DNA of 64,000 nucleotides, from positions 124,001-188,000 of the forward strand of contig NZ_MOBK01000002.1 of the NCBI RefSeq assembly GCF_003732265.1, in the 5' to 3' direction. This document shows, piece after piece, positions 9,581 through 19,315 of this stretch. This DNA is from Pseudomonas brassicacearum (GTDB taxonomy: Bacteria > Pseudomonadota > Gammaproteobacteria > Pseudomonadales > Pseudomonadaceae). Each line of letters begins with the position of its first letter. Positions within the stretch are counted from its first letter, which is position 1. A model generated the notes under the pieces. It worked only from the letters and a program-made list of their open reading frames with translations. It was not told where the DNA came from and did no database searches. A program made the position numbers and the translations under genes.

Positions 9581-10621
9581 ATGAAAAAGCGTATCGCACT
9601 GGTACTGGGCTCGGGTGGAGCCCGGGGCTATGCCCATATCGGTGTCATTGAAGAGCTCGAACGGCGTGGTTACGACATCGCCTGCATTGCCGGTTGTTCC
9701 ATGGGGGCGGTGGTCGGCGGGATTTATGCGGCTGGCAAACTTGACGAATATCGCAACTGGATCGAAAGCCTGGATTACCTCGACGTGTTGCGTCTGGTGG
9801 ACGTCAGCTTTCGGCTTGGCGCGATTCGCGGTGAGAAAGTCTTCGGGCAGATCCGCAAGATCGTCGGCGAGATCAATATCGAAGACCTGCGCATTCCCTA
9901 CACGGCCGTGGCCACGGACCTGACCAACCAGCAGGAAATCTGGTTCCAGGAAGGTTGCCTGCACCAGGCCATGCGCGCCTCGGCGGCGATCCCCAGCCTC
10001 TTCACCCCGGTGATGCAGGGCAACCGGATGCTGGTGGATGGCGGCATCCTCAACCCTTTGCCGATCGTGCCGGTGGTGTCGAGCCATTGCGACCTGATCA
10101 TCGCGGTCAACCTCAACTCCACCAACCAGCGCCACTATCAACTGCCGGTGATCCAGCGCCCGGCGGCGTTCAAGAGCCGTTTCGACAGCCTGATCAATTC
10201 ACTGGGTTCGAAGTTGCCGTTCCGGCGCAAACAGGCCGAACAATTACTGCTTTTGGAAAAGGAAGCGTTGATGGCCGAAGCAGCGGACATCAACCCCTGG
10301 ATCGAATCCGCCGAACCCGAAGCGCAGCAACCTGCAGCCGCTCCCGAGCGCGAAGGCGCGCCGAAGTCGGCCACCGGTTCGTTCATCATCGATAACGTCG
10401 GGCCGGCGTCTTTGCTGGACCTGATCAACCAGAGTTTCGAAGTGATGCAGACGTCACTGGCGCAGTACAAGATCGCCGGATATCCGCCGGATATCCTGAT
10501 CAACGTGCCGAAAAGGGTTTGCCGGTTTTTCGAGTTTTACAAGGCGCCGGAGTTGATCGCGCTGGGACGGGAGATTGCGCGGGATACGCTGGATCGGTAT
10601 GAGAATGAGCGTGAACCCTGA
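9581..10621 (+). CDS. Patatin-like phospholipase (RssA-type)
   Basis: The 346-residue protein has the patatin features in order: oxyanion-hole loop GSGGARGYAHIG at about residues 10-21, nucleophile elbow GCSMG at about 42-46, and the catalytic Asp in VDGGILNPLP. It should therefore be a serine lipid acyl hydrolase with a Ser-Asp dyad. The length and the sequence around EELERRGYDIACIAG resemble RssA-like cytoplasmic members rather than secreted ExoU-type toxins; no signal peptide is present. A low-complexity Pro/Ala/Glu linker near residues 242-264 separates the catalytic part from a C-terminal tail. The ATG at 9581 precedes the basic MKKR start; longer frames upstream lack homology. Confidence 0.88.
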   Translation: MKKRIALVLGSGGARGYAHIGVIEELERRGYDIACIAGCSMGAVVGGIYAAGKLDEYRNWIESLDYLDVLRLVDVSFRLGAIRGEKVFGQIRKIVGEINIEDLRIPYTAVATDLTNQQEIWFQEGCLHQAMRASAAIPSLFTPVMQGNRMLVDGGILNPLPIVPVVSSHCDLIIAVNLNSTNQRHYQLPVIQRPAAFKSRFDSLINSLGSKLPFRRKQAEQLLLLEKEALMAEAADINPWIESAEPEAQQPAAAPEREGAPKSATGSFIIDNVGPASLLDLINQSFEVMQTSLAQYKIAGYPPDILINVPKRVCRFFEFYKAPELIALGREIARDTLDRYENEREP

Positions 10622-10645
10622 AGTTCTCGGGTGAATCCAAGGGCC

Positions 10646-10731
10646 TCTTCGCGAGCAAGCCCGCTCCCACATTTATCGAGTTCCTCAATTGAGAATGCGG
10701 TCGAATGTGGGAGCGGGCTTGCTCGCGAAGG
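10646..10731 (+). repeat. REP pair (REPIN) 4
   Basis: Two inverted units with core GTGGGAGCGGGCTTGCTCG, reverse copy first, lie about 29 bases apart between the patatin gene and kdpE, whose stop codons converge here. Confidence 0.93.
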
Positions 10732-10753
10732 GGCCAGATAATCTGGCACAAAA

Positions 10754-11452
10754 CTAAAGACCACCCTCACTCAACAACCGATACCCAACCCCCGCCTCAG
10801 TCACGATAAACCGCGGCTGAGTCGGATCATCCGCCAGTTTCTGGCGCAAATGACCGACCACAATCCGCAGGTAATGACTGTCCTCGGTATGCGTCGGCCC
10901 CCAGATGTCCTTGAGCAATTGCTGCTGGGTAATCACCCGCCCCGGATGCCGCGCCAGTTGCGCCAGCACCGCGTACTCCTTGCGTGTCAGCGCCACCTCA
11001 ACGCCATCGAGCAGCACCCGCCGATACGCGAGGTCCACGGTCAACGGCCCGAACGTCAACGCCGCCTGCTGGGCTTCACCGACTGGCGCCTGGCGCAACA
11101 AAGCGCGCACCCGCGCCAGAAATTCCTGAATGCCGAAGGGTTTGGTCACGTAGTCATTGGCGCCGCCATCGAGTGCTTCGACTTTCTGCCCTTCACCCGC
11201 ACGCACTGACAGCACCAGCACCGGCACCGTCGACCATTCGCGAAACTCGCGCAGCACTTGCTGGCCGTCCATGTCGGGTAAACCGAGGTCGAGCACCAGC
11301 AAGTCCGGTTTGTTCAGTGCCGCTTGCGCCAGGCCTTCAGCGCCGGTGCCGGCCTCCAGCACTTTGTAGCCTTGGGAGACCAGACTGATACGCAGGAATT
11401 TACGGATTTGCGGTTCGTCGTCGATGACCAAAATGGTCGCGGTCTGGCTCAT
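10754..11452 (-). CDS. kdpE: Response regulator KdpE
   Basis: The 232-residue protein is an OmpR-family regulator. It has a receiver domain with the acidic pair DDEP, the phosphorylated Asp in LLVLDLGLPDMDG and the conserved Lys in YVTKPFGIQEF. A winged-helix DNA-binding domain follows (LTRKEYAVLAQLARHPGRV, then HYLRIVVGHLRQKL). KdpD phosphorylates it, and it then switches on kdpFABC when potassium is scarce. It is the last gene of the kdp operon, 48 bases beyond the kdpD stop. The ATG ending at 11452 (MSQTATILVIDDE) matches the family start; in-frame ATGs upstream are possible. Confidence 0.95.
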   Translation of the reverse strand: MSQTATILVIDDEPQIRKFLRISLVSQGYKVLEAGTGAEGLAQAALNKPDLLVLDLGLPDMDGQQVLREFREWSTVPVLVLSVRAGEGQKVEALDGGANDYVTKPFGIQEFLARVRALLRQAPVGEAQQAALTFGPLTVDLAYRRVLLDGVEVALTRKEYAVLAQLARHPGRVITQQQLLKDIWGPTHTEDSHYLRIVVGHLRQKLADDPTQPRFIVTEAGVGYRLLSEGGL

Positions 11453-11500
11453 GGTTTCTGATCGCGGCATGGGGATGTCCAAAGGGTATCAGGCTTCACT

Positions 11501-14152
11501 TCAGCGCTCACTTTCAAAGGCCGGTTGTTCCTGCAAGGGCAAGTGAAGCGTGATGCATGTGCCGTGTCCTTCAATGCCGTCGGCGACGCTGATCCGACCG
11601 CCATGCGCACCGACCATGCCCTGACAGATCGCCAGCCCCAGCCCGGTGCCCTGCCCGCCCCGATCACCGCGCGCGGCGGTGTAGAACATGTCGAAAATCT
11701 TCGCCCGTTCCTCTTCCGGAATCCCCGGTCCCTCATCACTCACCGAGAAAAACAACTCGTGGTCATCTGCCCCGGCGCGCAATTGCAGTCGCCCATGCTG
11801 CGGTGAAAATCGCGCGGCGTTTTCCAGCACGTTGACCAACGCCTGCTCGATCAGCGCCGCGTGGACAAACAGCAGCGGCAACTCCGGCGGCACGTCGGTG
11901 CTGACCTGCAACGGCGCCAGCACGGCGCGCAGGCGGTTGAGTGAACTGCCGACAATGTCGGCCGGCGACACCCAATCACGCGCCAGCTTCAGCGCGCCGT
12001 GACCGAGGCGGGTCATGTCCAGCAGGTTCTGGATGTAGCGATCGAGGCGCTCGGCTTCATCGCGAGTACCTTCGAGCAGTTCTCGGCGATCCTCCAGCGG
12101 GATCGCTTCACCGAGGGCCAACAGGCTGTCGATGCTGCCGCGCATGGAGGTCAGCGGCGTGCGCAAATCATGGGACACCGAGGCCAGCAAGGCACTGCGC
12201 AGTTGCTCGGTTTCCCCGTGCAGTCGCGCCGCTTCGAGGTCTTCGGCCAATTGCGCACGGGCCAGCGCCTGCGCCAGCGGTTGGCTCAACGCAGTCAACA
12301 AACGCCGACGCTGACCGCTTAACGTCTGGCCCTCTTTGGCGCACACGCCCATCAATGCCAGTGGCCCGTCTTCAACGGATAACGGCCACCACCACCAACG
12401 CCCCATGGGTAACGTGCCGGTGCCTGCGCCCGCCGGTTGATCGTGTTGCCAGGCCCAATCGGCCGCCGCGCGTTCGGCTTCGGAAAACTCCAGCGGGCCG
12501 CCGGTTTCGACTTTCCAGCCGCCCTGCCCGTCTTGATTGAGCAGGCACAACTGCAAGTCACTCCAGCCGTTGAGGTGCTGGGCGGCGGCGCTGACTACGG
12601 CTTGGCGATCGGTGGCGGCGGTCAGTTTGCGCGACAGGTCGAGCAGTTCGGTGGTCTCTTCCTGGGTGTCACGCAATGCCTGCAATTGCCGGCGTTGCCG
12701 GGCGGCGAGGTTGCCGGTGAGTGCCGCCATCAGCAGGAAGAACAGCAAGGTCAGCACGTCTTCTTCGCGCTGGATGGCGAAGGAAAAATTCGGCGGAATG
12801 AACAGAAAGTCGTAGGTCAGAAACGATAGTGCCGCACAGGCCAGCGCCGGGCCAAGACTGCTGCGCACCGCCACCAGCAGCACCGCAGCGAGAAACACCA
12901 GCGAGATATTGGGCAGCGGCAAAATACTCGCCACGCCCCAGGCCAACGCTGAGGCCAGAATCGTCGCGACCAACGCCAGCGCGTAGTCGAACCACACCAG
13001 CGATTGTGCCGAACGCTGGCGCGGCTGATGCGGTAAGTCATCGCTATCGAGGACGTTGATTTCCAGTCCGCGCGCATCGCGCAACAAGCGTGAGGCCAAA
13101 CCACCACCGAACAGGCGCCGACGCCACCGCTGTCGCGACTGACCGACCAGCACCAGACTGGCGCGGCGTTCGGCGGCGTGCTGGATCAGGGTTTTCGCGA
13201 CTTCGCCGGCACGCAGCAACACCACTTCACCACCGAGGCGCTCGGCCAATTGCTGGGCACTTTGCAGACGCAAACGCGATTGCTCGTCGCGCACACTGCC
13301 GTTGTCGACATGCACCAGGCTCCACGGCAGATGCCGACGTTGGGCGACGCGACTGGCGTGACGCACCAGGCGCTCGGCCTGGGCGTCGCCGTCGACCCCC
13401 ACCAACAGACGCCCGCGTACCGCTGGCGCCGCTTGACCGAGTTGGCGATAACCCTGGGCCAGGTCATTGTCGACCTGCGCGGCGGCGGTTTGCATCGCCA
13501 TTTCGCGCAGGGCGGTCAGGTTGGTCTGGGTAAAAAATGCGTCGATGGCCGCCCGCGCCTGCTCCGGCACGTAGACCTTGCCGTCGCGCAGACGCTCAAG
13601 CAATTCACGCGGTGGCAGGTCGATCAGCAGCAGCTCGTAGGCTTCTTGCAGCACCCAGTCCGGCAGGGTTTCACGCACCTGCACACCGGTGATGCCGCGC
13701 ACTTGATCGTTGAGACTTTCGAGGTGCTGGACGTTGACCGTGGTGAACACGTCGATGCCGGCGGCGAGCAATTCCTGGATGTCTTGCCAGCGTTTGGTAT
13801 GGCGGCTGCCGGGGGCGTTGCTGTGGGCCAGTTCATCGACCAGCACCAGTTTCGGCTTGGCCGCGAGCAGTCCGTCGAGGTCCATTTCTTCGAGCATCAC
13901 GCCCCGGTATTCCGAGCGCACCAACGGCTGCTGCGGCAAGCCACCGAGCAGCGCTTCGGTTTCGGCGCGGCCATGGGTTTCGACCACGCCGGCAATGACT
14001 TTCACGCCTTGGCGCAGCTGGGTGTGAGCGGCTTGCAGCATGGCGTAGGTTTTGCCGACACCGGGCGCGGCGCCGAGGAAAACCTTGAGCCGGCCACGGC
14101 CATCGCGGGGCAAGTCTGCTAACAACGCGTCGGCGCGGCCGGAGTCACTCAT
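11501..14152 (-). CDS. kdpD: Sensor histidine kinase KdpD
   Basis: The 883-residue sensor has the whole KdpD layout. An N-terminal KdpD domain carries Walker A (GAAPGVGKTYAM) and Walker B (VDELAHSNAPGS) motifs, followed by a universal-stress-type domain around residues 250-370. Four closely spaced membrane helices lie at about 395-500, then a GAF-like region, the H-box SHDLRTPLTSMRGS and the ATP-binding domain (NVLENAARFS, DEGPGIPEEE, GTGLGLAICQG). It senses potassium limitation and osmotic stress, and phosphorylates KdpE. It lies between kdpC and kdpE on the same strand. A REP pair separates it from kdpC, so its expression may differ from that of the pump genes. Confidence 0.96.
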   Translation of the reverse strand: MSDSGRADALLADLPRDGRGRLKVFLGAAPGVGKTYAMLQAAHTQLRQGVKVIAGVVETHGRAETEALLGGLPQQPLVRSEYRGVMLEEMDLDGLLAAKPKLVLVDELAHSNAPGSRHTKRWQDIQELLAAGIDVFTTVNVQHLESLNDQVRGITGVQVRETLPDWVLQEAYELLLIDLPPRELLERLRDGKVYVPEQARAAIDAFFTQTNLTALREMAMQTAAAQVDNDLAQGYRQLGQAAPAVRGRLLVGVDGDAQAERLVRHASRVAQRRHLPWSLVHVDNGSVRDEQSRLRLQSAQQLAERLGGEVVLLRAGEVAKTLIQHAAERRASLVLVGQSRQRWRRRLFGGGLASRLLRDARGLEINVLDSDDLPHQPRQRSAQSLVWFDYALALVATILASALAWGVASILPLPNISLVFLAAVLLVAVRSSLGPALACAALSFLTYDFLFIPPNFSFAIQREEDVLTLLFFLLMAALTGNLAARQRRQLQALRDTQEETTELLDLSRKLTAATDRQAVVSAAAQHLNGWSDLQLCLLNQDGQGGWKVETGGPLEFSEAERAAADWAWQHDQPAGAGTGTLPMGRWWWWPLSVEDGPLALMGVCAKEGQTLSGQRRRLLTALSQPLAQALARAQLAEDLEAARLHGETEQLRSALLASVSHDLRTPLTSMRGSIDSLLALGEAIPLEDRRELLEGTRDEAERLDRYIQNLLDMTRLGHGALKLARDWVSPADIVGSSLNRLRAVLAPLQVSTDVPPELPLLFVHAALIEQALVNVLENAARFSPQHGRLQLRAGADDHELFFSVSDEGPGIPEEERAKIFDMFYTAARGDRGGQGTGLGLAICQGMVGAHGGRISVADGIEGHGTCITLHLPLQEQPAFESER

Positions 14153-14201
14153 GTTCGGGGATCTCTTTCATTCAGGTGTTATTGGGGTGACTGCTATGCC
14201 G

Positions 14202-14270
14202 TCTTCGCGAGCAGGCTCGCTCCCACAGTTTGGAATGCATTTCCCTGTGGGAGCGAGCCTGCTCGCGAAT
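14202..14270 (+). repeat. REP pair (REPIN) 5, inside the kdp operon
   Basis: Two inverted units with the variant core GTGGGAGCGAGCCTGCTCG lie only about 18 bases apart, reverse copy first. The pair fills the 133-base gap between kdpC and kdpD. Confidence 0.9.
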
Positions 14271-14285
14271 GGTAGCGCCACCGAT

Positions 14286-14831
14286 CTACAGCTTTTCCAG
14301 CGCAATGTTAAGCGCCAGCACATTCACCACCGGCGGCCCCACCAACGGCTGCTCGATGTGCGCGTCCAACAATTGTTGCAGCGTAGACACCGGCAGATTA
14401 CGCGCGGCGGCAACACGCGCCAGTTGATAGGCAATCGCGGCCGGTGGCAAGTGCGGATCGAGGCCGCTGCCGGAGGTGGTCAGCATGGCCAATGGCACAG
14501 GCCCCTGCCCCGGTACCAGCAGTTTGTTGGCATCGTCGATCACCCGTGTTGCCAACGCCGGGTTGCTCGGTGAAAGGTTACTCGCGCTGCTCGACACGGT
14601 GGCAAACGCACCGGCGGATGGGCGTGGATGGAACCAGGCGTCACCGACAAAATCCTGGGCAATCAGGGACGAGCCACGGACCTTGCCGTCGGCGTCGCGC
14701 ACCAGGCTGCCATTGGCTTGATCCGGGAACGCGACCTGGGCGACACCGGTGACCACCAAGGGGTAGGCGACGCCGGTGATCAGGGTCATCAGGACCAACA
14801 GGCTCAAGGCCGGACGTATCATTGTGGACAT
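14286..14831 (-). CDS. kdpC: Potassium-transporting ATPase subunit KdpC
   Basis: The 181-residue subunit has one N-terminal membrane helix ([20 protein letters not shown]) and the family motifs [24 protein letters not shown] and [11 protein letters not shown]. KdpC sits against KdpA in the inner membrane and is thought to stabilise the complex and act as a catalytic chaperone. The ATG ending at 14831 begins MSTMIRPAL, the normal family start; the longer frame upstream runs through repeat sequence. It is separated from kdpB by 205 bases that hold a REP pair of a second family. Confidence 0.95.
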   Translation of the reverse strand: MSTMIRPALSLLVLMTLITGVAYPLVVTGVAQVAFPDQANGSLVRDADGKVRGSSLIAQDFVGDAWFHPRPSAGAFATVSSSASNLSPSNPALATRVIDDANKLLVPGQGPVPLAMLTTSGSGLDPHLPPAAIAYQLARVAAARNLPVSTLQQLLDAHIEQPLVGPPVVNVLALNIALEKL

Positions 14832-14885
14832 TTCAAAATCCTCGAATTCGGTAAATAACTCAGGTCTGGAATTTGCCACCAAACC

Positions 14886-15012
14886 CTGTGGCGAGGGGGC
14901 TTGCCCCCGTTCGACTGCGAAGCAGGCGCCGACCCGATGTATGCGGTGTGTCTGAATGGTCCGGCTTGGGGGCTGCTGCGCATCCCAACGGGGACAAGCC
15001 CCCTCGCCACAA
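14886..15012 (+). repeat. Inverted repeat pair of a second REP family, between kdpB and kdpC
   Basis: The unit GTGGCGAGGGGGCTTGCCCC (14888-14907) recurs inverted at about 14991-15010 as ggggacaagccccctcgccac. The spacer of some 80 bases contains a further GC-rich segment. The core differs from the main REP family of this window. It lies wholly in the intergenic gap of the kdp operon. Confidence 0.85.
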
Positions 15013-15036
15013 CAGCCCACACCACCTAATCGATCA

Positions 15037-17094
15037 TCAAACCAGATGCAGCGCAGTGAGCAGCATGTCGATCGCCTTGATGCCCACGAACGGCACCAGA
15101 ATCCCGCCCAATCCGTAGATCAACAAATTGCGTCGCAGCAACGCCGCCGCACTCGCCGCTTGCACTCGCACGCCACGCAAGGCCAGTGGAATCAGCACGA
15201 CGATGATCAAGGCGTTGAACACAATCGCCGACAGAATCGCGCTCTGCGGACTGGTCAGGTGCATGACGTTCAGCACGCCCAGTTGCGGGTAGATCGAGGC
15301 GAACAGCGCCGGCAGGATCGCGAAGTATTTGGCCACGTCGTTGGCGATGGAAAAGGTCGTCAACGCGCCGCGGGTCACCAGCAATTCCTTGCCGATCTGC
15401 ACCACGTCCAGCAGCTTGGTCGGGTCGCTGTCGAGGTCGACCATGTTGGCCGCTTCGCGCGCCGCTTGGGTGCCGTCGTTCATCGCCATACCGACGTCCG
15501 CCTGAGCCAATGCAGGGGCGTCGTTGGCGCCGTCGCCGCACATGGCGACCAGGCGACCGTCGTTTTGCTCGTGACGGATGCGCGCCAGTTTTTTCTCCGG
15601 CGTGGCTTCGGCCAACACGTCGTCTACGCCCGCTTCAGCAGCAATCGCGGCGGCGGTCAGCGGGTTGTCGCCGGTCACCATGACCGTGCGAATCCCCAGT
15701 TTGCGCAGCTCGGCGAAACGCTCGCGGATGCCGGGTTTGACCACGTCCTTGAGGTGAATCACACCGAGCAGTTTGCCGTCGGCGCAGACCAGCAACGGGG
15801 TGCCGCCGCTCTGGGCGATCTTGTCGACTTCCCGGGACAGCGATGCGGCCAAGTCAGCGCGCTTCAGGCCGACGAAGGCCAGCAACGAATCCACCGCGCC
15901 TTTGCGATACACGCGGCCCTGATAGTCGACACCGGACAGACGGGTTTCAGCGCTGAACGGTACCGCTGTCAGCAACTCGGCGGCGGGTTCTGGTTGTGGC
16001 TGAGTGCCGCGCAGGTACTCGACGATGGATTTGCCTTCAGCCGTGTCATCGGCCAGCGAGGCGAACAACGCGCCCTCGGCCAGTTCCTTGGCGGTGACGC
16101 CCGGGGCTGGATGCACCGCGGTGCAGCGACGGTTACCGAAGGTGATGGTGCCGGTCTTGTCCAGCAACAGGACGTGTACGTCCCCCGCCGCTTCCACGGC
16201 ACGACCGGACTTGGCGATCACGTTCAAGCGCACCAGACGGTCCATCCCGGCGATACCAATGGCGGACAGCAAACCGCCAATGGTGGTCGGGATCAGCGTG
16301 ACCAATAACGCCACCAGGAACACCAGCGGCAAGCTGCCATTGGCAAAGTGGGCGAACGGTTGCAGGGTCACGACCACCAGCAGGAAGATCAGGGTCAGGC
16401 CAATCAGCAGGATGTCGAGCGCCACTTCGTTCGGGGTTTTCTGGCGTTTGGCGCCTTCGACCAGGGCGATCATGCGGTCCAGTGTCGATTCGCCAGGGTT
16501 GGCGGTGATCTTCACCAGCAGCCAGTCGGACACCAGTCGGGTGTTGCCGGTGACGGCCGAGCGGTCGCCGCCGGACTCACGAATCACCGGCGCGGATTCA
16601 CCGGTAATCGCCGCTTCGTTGACCGCCGCGATGCCTTCAATCACTTCGCCGTCACCGGGGATCATTTCCCCGGCTTCGACGCGCACCACATCGCCCTTGC
16701 GCAGGCTGGTGGCTGGCACCACCTGAAAGGTGCCGTTGCTGGTTTTGCGACGAGCGCTCAAGCCTTCGCTGCCGGCCTTGAGGCTGTCGGCGCGGGCCTT
16801 GCCGCGACCTTCAGCCAGGGCCTCGGCGAAGTTGGCGAACAGCACGGTGAACCACAGCCACAAAGCGATTTGCGCGGCGACAAACGTCGGCACGGCGCTG
16901 TCGGGAATGAAGCACAGCACGGTGGTCAACACGGCGGTCAGTTCGACCACCAGCATCACCGGCGCACGCTGCAATTGCCGTGGGTCGAGCTTGACGAAGG
17001 CTTGCACCAGCGCCGGGCGCCAGAGGGCCGAGATCGCTGTTTTCGATTGTTCCGGCGCCTTGACGACGGCAGTTTTAGTTACGGGCATATTCAT
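15037..17094 (-). CDS. kdpB: Potassium-transporting P-type ATPase subunit KdpB
   Basis: The 685-residue catalytic subunit has the P-type ATPase marks: TGESAPV in the actuator domain, the phosphorylated Asp in [21 protein letters not shown] and [19 protein letters not shown]. Membrane helices are at residues about 30-80, 220-275 and 575-680. ATP hydrolysis here drives potassium through KdpA. Two adjacent ATGs (ending at 17097 and 17094) follow GAGGAA; the second has the better spacing, and the choice changes only one residue. It starts ten bases after the kdpA stop. Confidence 0.97.
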   Translation of the reverse strand: MNMPVTKTAVVKAPEQSKTAISALWRPALVQAFVKLDPRQLQRAPVMLVVELTAVLTTVLCFIPDSAVPTFVAAQIALWLWFTVLFANFAEALAEGRGKARADSLKAGSEGLSARRKTSNGTFQVVPATSLRKGDVVRVEAGEMIPGDGEVIEGIAAVNEAAITGESAPVIRESGGDRSAVTGNTRLVSDWLLVKITANPGESTLDRMIALVEGAKRQKTPNEVALDILLIGLTLIFLLVVVTLQPFAHFANGSLPLVFLVALLVTLIPTTIGGLLSAIGIAGMDRLVRLNVIAKSGRAVEAAGDVHVLLLDKTGTITFGNRRCTAVHPAPGVTAKELAEGALFASLADDTAEGKSIVEYLRGTQPQPEPAAELLTAVPFSAETRLSGVDYQGRVYRKGAVDSLLAFVGLKRADLAASLSREVDKIAQSGGTPLLVCADGKLLGVIHLKDVVKPGIRERFAELRKLGIRTVMVTGDNPLTAAAIAAEAGVDDVLAEATPEKKLARIRHEQNDGRLVAMCGDGANDAPALAQADVGMAMNDGTQAAREAANMVDLDSDPTKLLDVVQIGKELLVTRGALTTFSIANDVAKYFAILPALFASIYPQLGVLNVMHLTSPQSAILSAIVFNALIIVVLIPLALRGVRVQAASAAALLRRNLLIYGLGGILVPFVGIKAIDMLLTALHLV

Positions 17095-17104
17095 CATTGA
17101 TTCC

Positions 17105-18799
17105 TCAGAAGCCCATGCTCAAGTGTTCAGCAATCGGACCCAGCGCCAGCGTCGGCAAGAAGGTCAAACCACCCACCAGCAAAATGGTCACGGTCAGCAG
17201 GGTCACAAACAACGGGCCATGGGTCGGGAAGCTGTTCTGGCCGATCGGTGCGGTTTTCTTCATCGCCAGGCTGCCGGCCAATGCCAGTACCGGGAGGATG
17301 TAACCGAAGCGACCGATCAACATGCCAAGACCGAGCATCAGGTTGTGGAACGCGGTGTTGGCACCGAAGCCGCCGAACGCCGAACCGTTGTTGGCACTGG
17401 CCGAGGTGTAGGCATAGAGCAACTGACTGAAACCGTGGGCGCCAGGGTTACTCACCGCCGCGACCGGACCAGGCAGGCTGGCGGCAATCGCGCCGAGCAC
17501 CAATACGCCAACCGGCATCACCAGCAGGGTCACCACCAGCAATTGCACTTCCCGGGCTTGCAGTTTCTTGCCGAGGTATTCCGGTGTACGGCCAATCATC
17601 AGGCCGGCGAGGAACACCGCGATCAACACGTTGAGCAACATGCCATAGAGCCCGGCACCGACGCCGCCGAAGATCACTTCGCCGACCATCATGTTGACCA
17701 GCGCGACCATGCCGCTCAGCGGGTTAAGGCTGTCGTGCATGCCGTTGACCGAACCGTTGGATGCAGCAGTTGTGGTCACCGACCACAGCACCGTCGCGGT
17801 GGTACCGAAACGCGCTTCCTTGCCTTCCAGCGGCGCGGTCTGTTCGACGGCGACGTTGTTCAGGGTTGGGTTCGGCTGGTATTCAGCCCACAGCGAAGTC
17901 GCGCCGCCGATCAGGAACAGCGCCAGCATGCAGGCGATGATCGCGCGGCTCTGACGCAGGTCTTTCACGTAGTGGCCGAAGGTGAACACCAGGGCGACCG
18001 GAATCAGAATGATCGAGCCGACTTCGAACAGGTTGCTCCACGCTGTCGGGTTCTCGAACGGGTGCGCCGAGTTGACGCCGAAGAAGCCACCGCCATTGGT
18101 GCCCAGTTGCTTGATCGCAATCTGGCTGGCGGCCGGGCCGAGCGGGATCACTTGATCGACGCCTTGCAGGGTCACGGCATTCACGTACTGGGCGAACGTT
18201 TGTGGCACGCCCTGCCAGACCAGGTACAGCGCCAGCAGCAGGCACAGCGGCAACAGGCCGTAGAGGGTGGCGCGGGTCATGTCGACCCAGAAGTTGCCGA
18301 GGGTCTTGGTCGACTTGCGACCGATACCGCGACACAGCGCAACCAATACTGCCAGGCCGGTAGCAGCGCTGACGAAGTTTTGCACGGTGAGACCGACCAT
18401 CTGGCTCAGGTAGCTCAACGACGCTTCGCCGCTGTAGGCCTGCCAGTTGGTGTTGGTCATGAAGCTGACGGCGGTGTTGAACGCCAGCGTCCATTCCTGG
18501 CCCGGCAGGTTTTGCGGGTTCAGTGGCAGGTGATCCTGGAACAACAGGATCGCGAACAACAGCAAGAAGCCCGCAAGGTTGAAGGCGAGCAAGGCCAGGG
18601 TGTATTTCTGCCAGCTCTGTTCAGCCTGCGGATCAACGCCGGCCACGCGATAACAGCCGCGCTCCACCGGCCCGAGAATCGGCGTCAGCCACGTGCGCTG
18701 ACCTTCCATTACCTTGTAGTAGAAGCGCCCGAGAAACGGCGCCGGGACCAATACCACCGCGAAAAACGCGAGGATCAGCCAATAATCATAACTGTGCAT
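17105..18799 (-). CDS. kdpA: Potassium-transporting ATPase subunit KdpA
   Basis: The 564-residue membrane protein is the potassium-selective channel-like subunit, related to the Trk/Ktr superfamily, with about ten membrane helices. Typical segments are [53 protein letters not shown] and [13 protein letters not shown], which hold the filter-loop glycines. The ATG ending at 18799 (MHSYDYWL) has GGAG upstream; the longer frame upstream overlaps kdpF and is rejected. It starts eight bases after kdpF and ends ten bases before kdpB. Confidence 0.97.
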   Translation of the reverse strand: MHSYDYWLILAFFAVVLVPAPFLGRFYYKVMEGQRTWLTPILGPVERGCYRVAGVDPQAEQSWQKYTLALLAFNLAGFLLLFAILLFQDHLPLNPQNLPGQEWTLAFNTAVSFMTNTNWQAYSGEASLSYLSQMVGLTVQNFVSAATGLAVLVALCRGIGRKSTKTLGNFWVDMTRATLYGLLPLCLLLALYLVWQGVPQTFAQYVNAVTLQGVDQVIPLGPAASQIAIKQLGTNGGGFFGVNSAHPFENPTAWSNLFEVGSIILIPVALVFTFGHYVKDLRQSRAIIACMLALFLIGGATSLWAEYQPNPTLNNVAVEQTAPLEGKEARFGTTATVLWSVTTTAASNGSVNGMHDSLNPLSGMVALVNMMVGEVIFGGVGAGLYGMLLNVLIAVFLAGLMIGRTPEYLGKKLQAREVQLLVVTLLVMPVGVLVLGAIAASLPGPVAAVSNPGAHGFSQLLYAYTSASANNGSAFGGFGANTAFHNLMLGLGMLIGRFGYILPVLALAGSLAMKKTAPIGQNSFPTHGPLFVTLLTVTILLVGGLTFLPTLALGPIAEHLSMGF

Positions 18800-18807
18800 A
18801 GCCGCTC

Positions 18808-18897
18808 CTAGTTCCGGTCCGCGCGCAACAGCGCAACCAACAGATAAATGAACAGCCCCACTGCCAGTAGCAGTGACACTCCGTCCAGAACGCTCAT
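18808..18897 (-). CDS. kdpF: KdpF small membrane subunit
   Basis: A 29-residue peptide (MSVLDGVSLLLAVGLFIYLL, then VALLRADRN) is encoded immediately before kdpA behind GGAGA. It is one hydrophobic helix with a basic tail, as expected for KdpF, which stabilises the KdpABC complex in the membrane. Its position as first gene of the operon, size and composition make the call firm. Confidence 0.93.
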   Translation of the reverse strand: MSVLDGVSLLLAVGLFIYLLVALLRADRN

Positions 18898-18979
18898 GGA
18901 AGTTCTCCGTGTTACGGCGTATTGCCGCGTGTGGAGTCATTGTCGGCAGGGAGGCTGTAAAGGAACGAGATCGAGGGTG

Positions 18980-19005
18980 CGGGCGGGGCATAAAGAAAGC
19001 GTAAA
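18980..19005 (-). promoter_or_regulatory. KdpE operator upstream of kdpF
   Basis: On the minus strand the sequence TTTACGCTTTCTTTATG is followed directly by CCCCGCCCG. From memory, the E. coli KdpE site is TTTATACTTTTTTTACA followed by the same CCCCGCCCG, so about 21 of 26 positions agree. It lies about 80 bases upstream of the kdpF start codon, a normal place for an OmpR-family activator site. Basis: seen in sequence plus recalled consensus. Confidence 0.8.
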
Positions 19006-19058
19006 GAGTGGGTTTATGCGGGCGTTACAGCGTGGTTTTGTGGTGGATCGGACGGGCC

Positions 19059-19145
19059 CCTTTGCGAGCAAGCCCGCTCCCACATTCAACCGCGTTCCAT
19101 CAGCAGAATTGCGATCGAATGTGGGAGCGGGCTTGCTCGCGAAGG
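19059..19145 (+). repeat. REP pair (REPIN) 6
   Basis: Two inverted units with core GTGGGAGCGGGCTTGCTCG, reverse copy first, lie about 29 bases apart between kdpF and the ethanolamine permease gene. Confidence 0.93.
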
Positions 19146-19315
19146 CGGCATTACAGGCAACAACGCTCTGAACTGGCGCACAAAAATGCGCACATCCAGC
19201 CGCGAACATCCCCGATACGACACCTTTTTACCCTTTACGACTGCTATGACAACACTGGCACGCCCACTGCAAACACCCTCCCCCGAGCATTCCAAACCGT
19301 TCAGGGAGCAACCGC

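Larger units (their letters stand above)
18898..19315. other. Divergent control region between kdpF and the ethanolamine permease gene
   Basis: These 418 bases contain no gene that I can support. They hold the KdpE operator (18980-19005) and REP pair 6 (19059-19145). On the other side they contain the leader of the permease gene, with its Shine-Dalgarno CAGGGAG at about 19302-19308. No convincing sigma-70 pair for kdpF is visible, in keeping with an activator-dependent promoter. Confidence 0.7.

Noticed and set aside
16730..18811. Very long plus-strand open frame opposite kdpA and kdpB
   Set aside because: It lies opposite well-identified kdp genes and has the biased, low-complexity composition of a GC-rich shadow frame; no family is recognisable.
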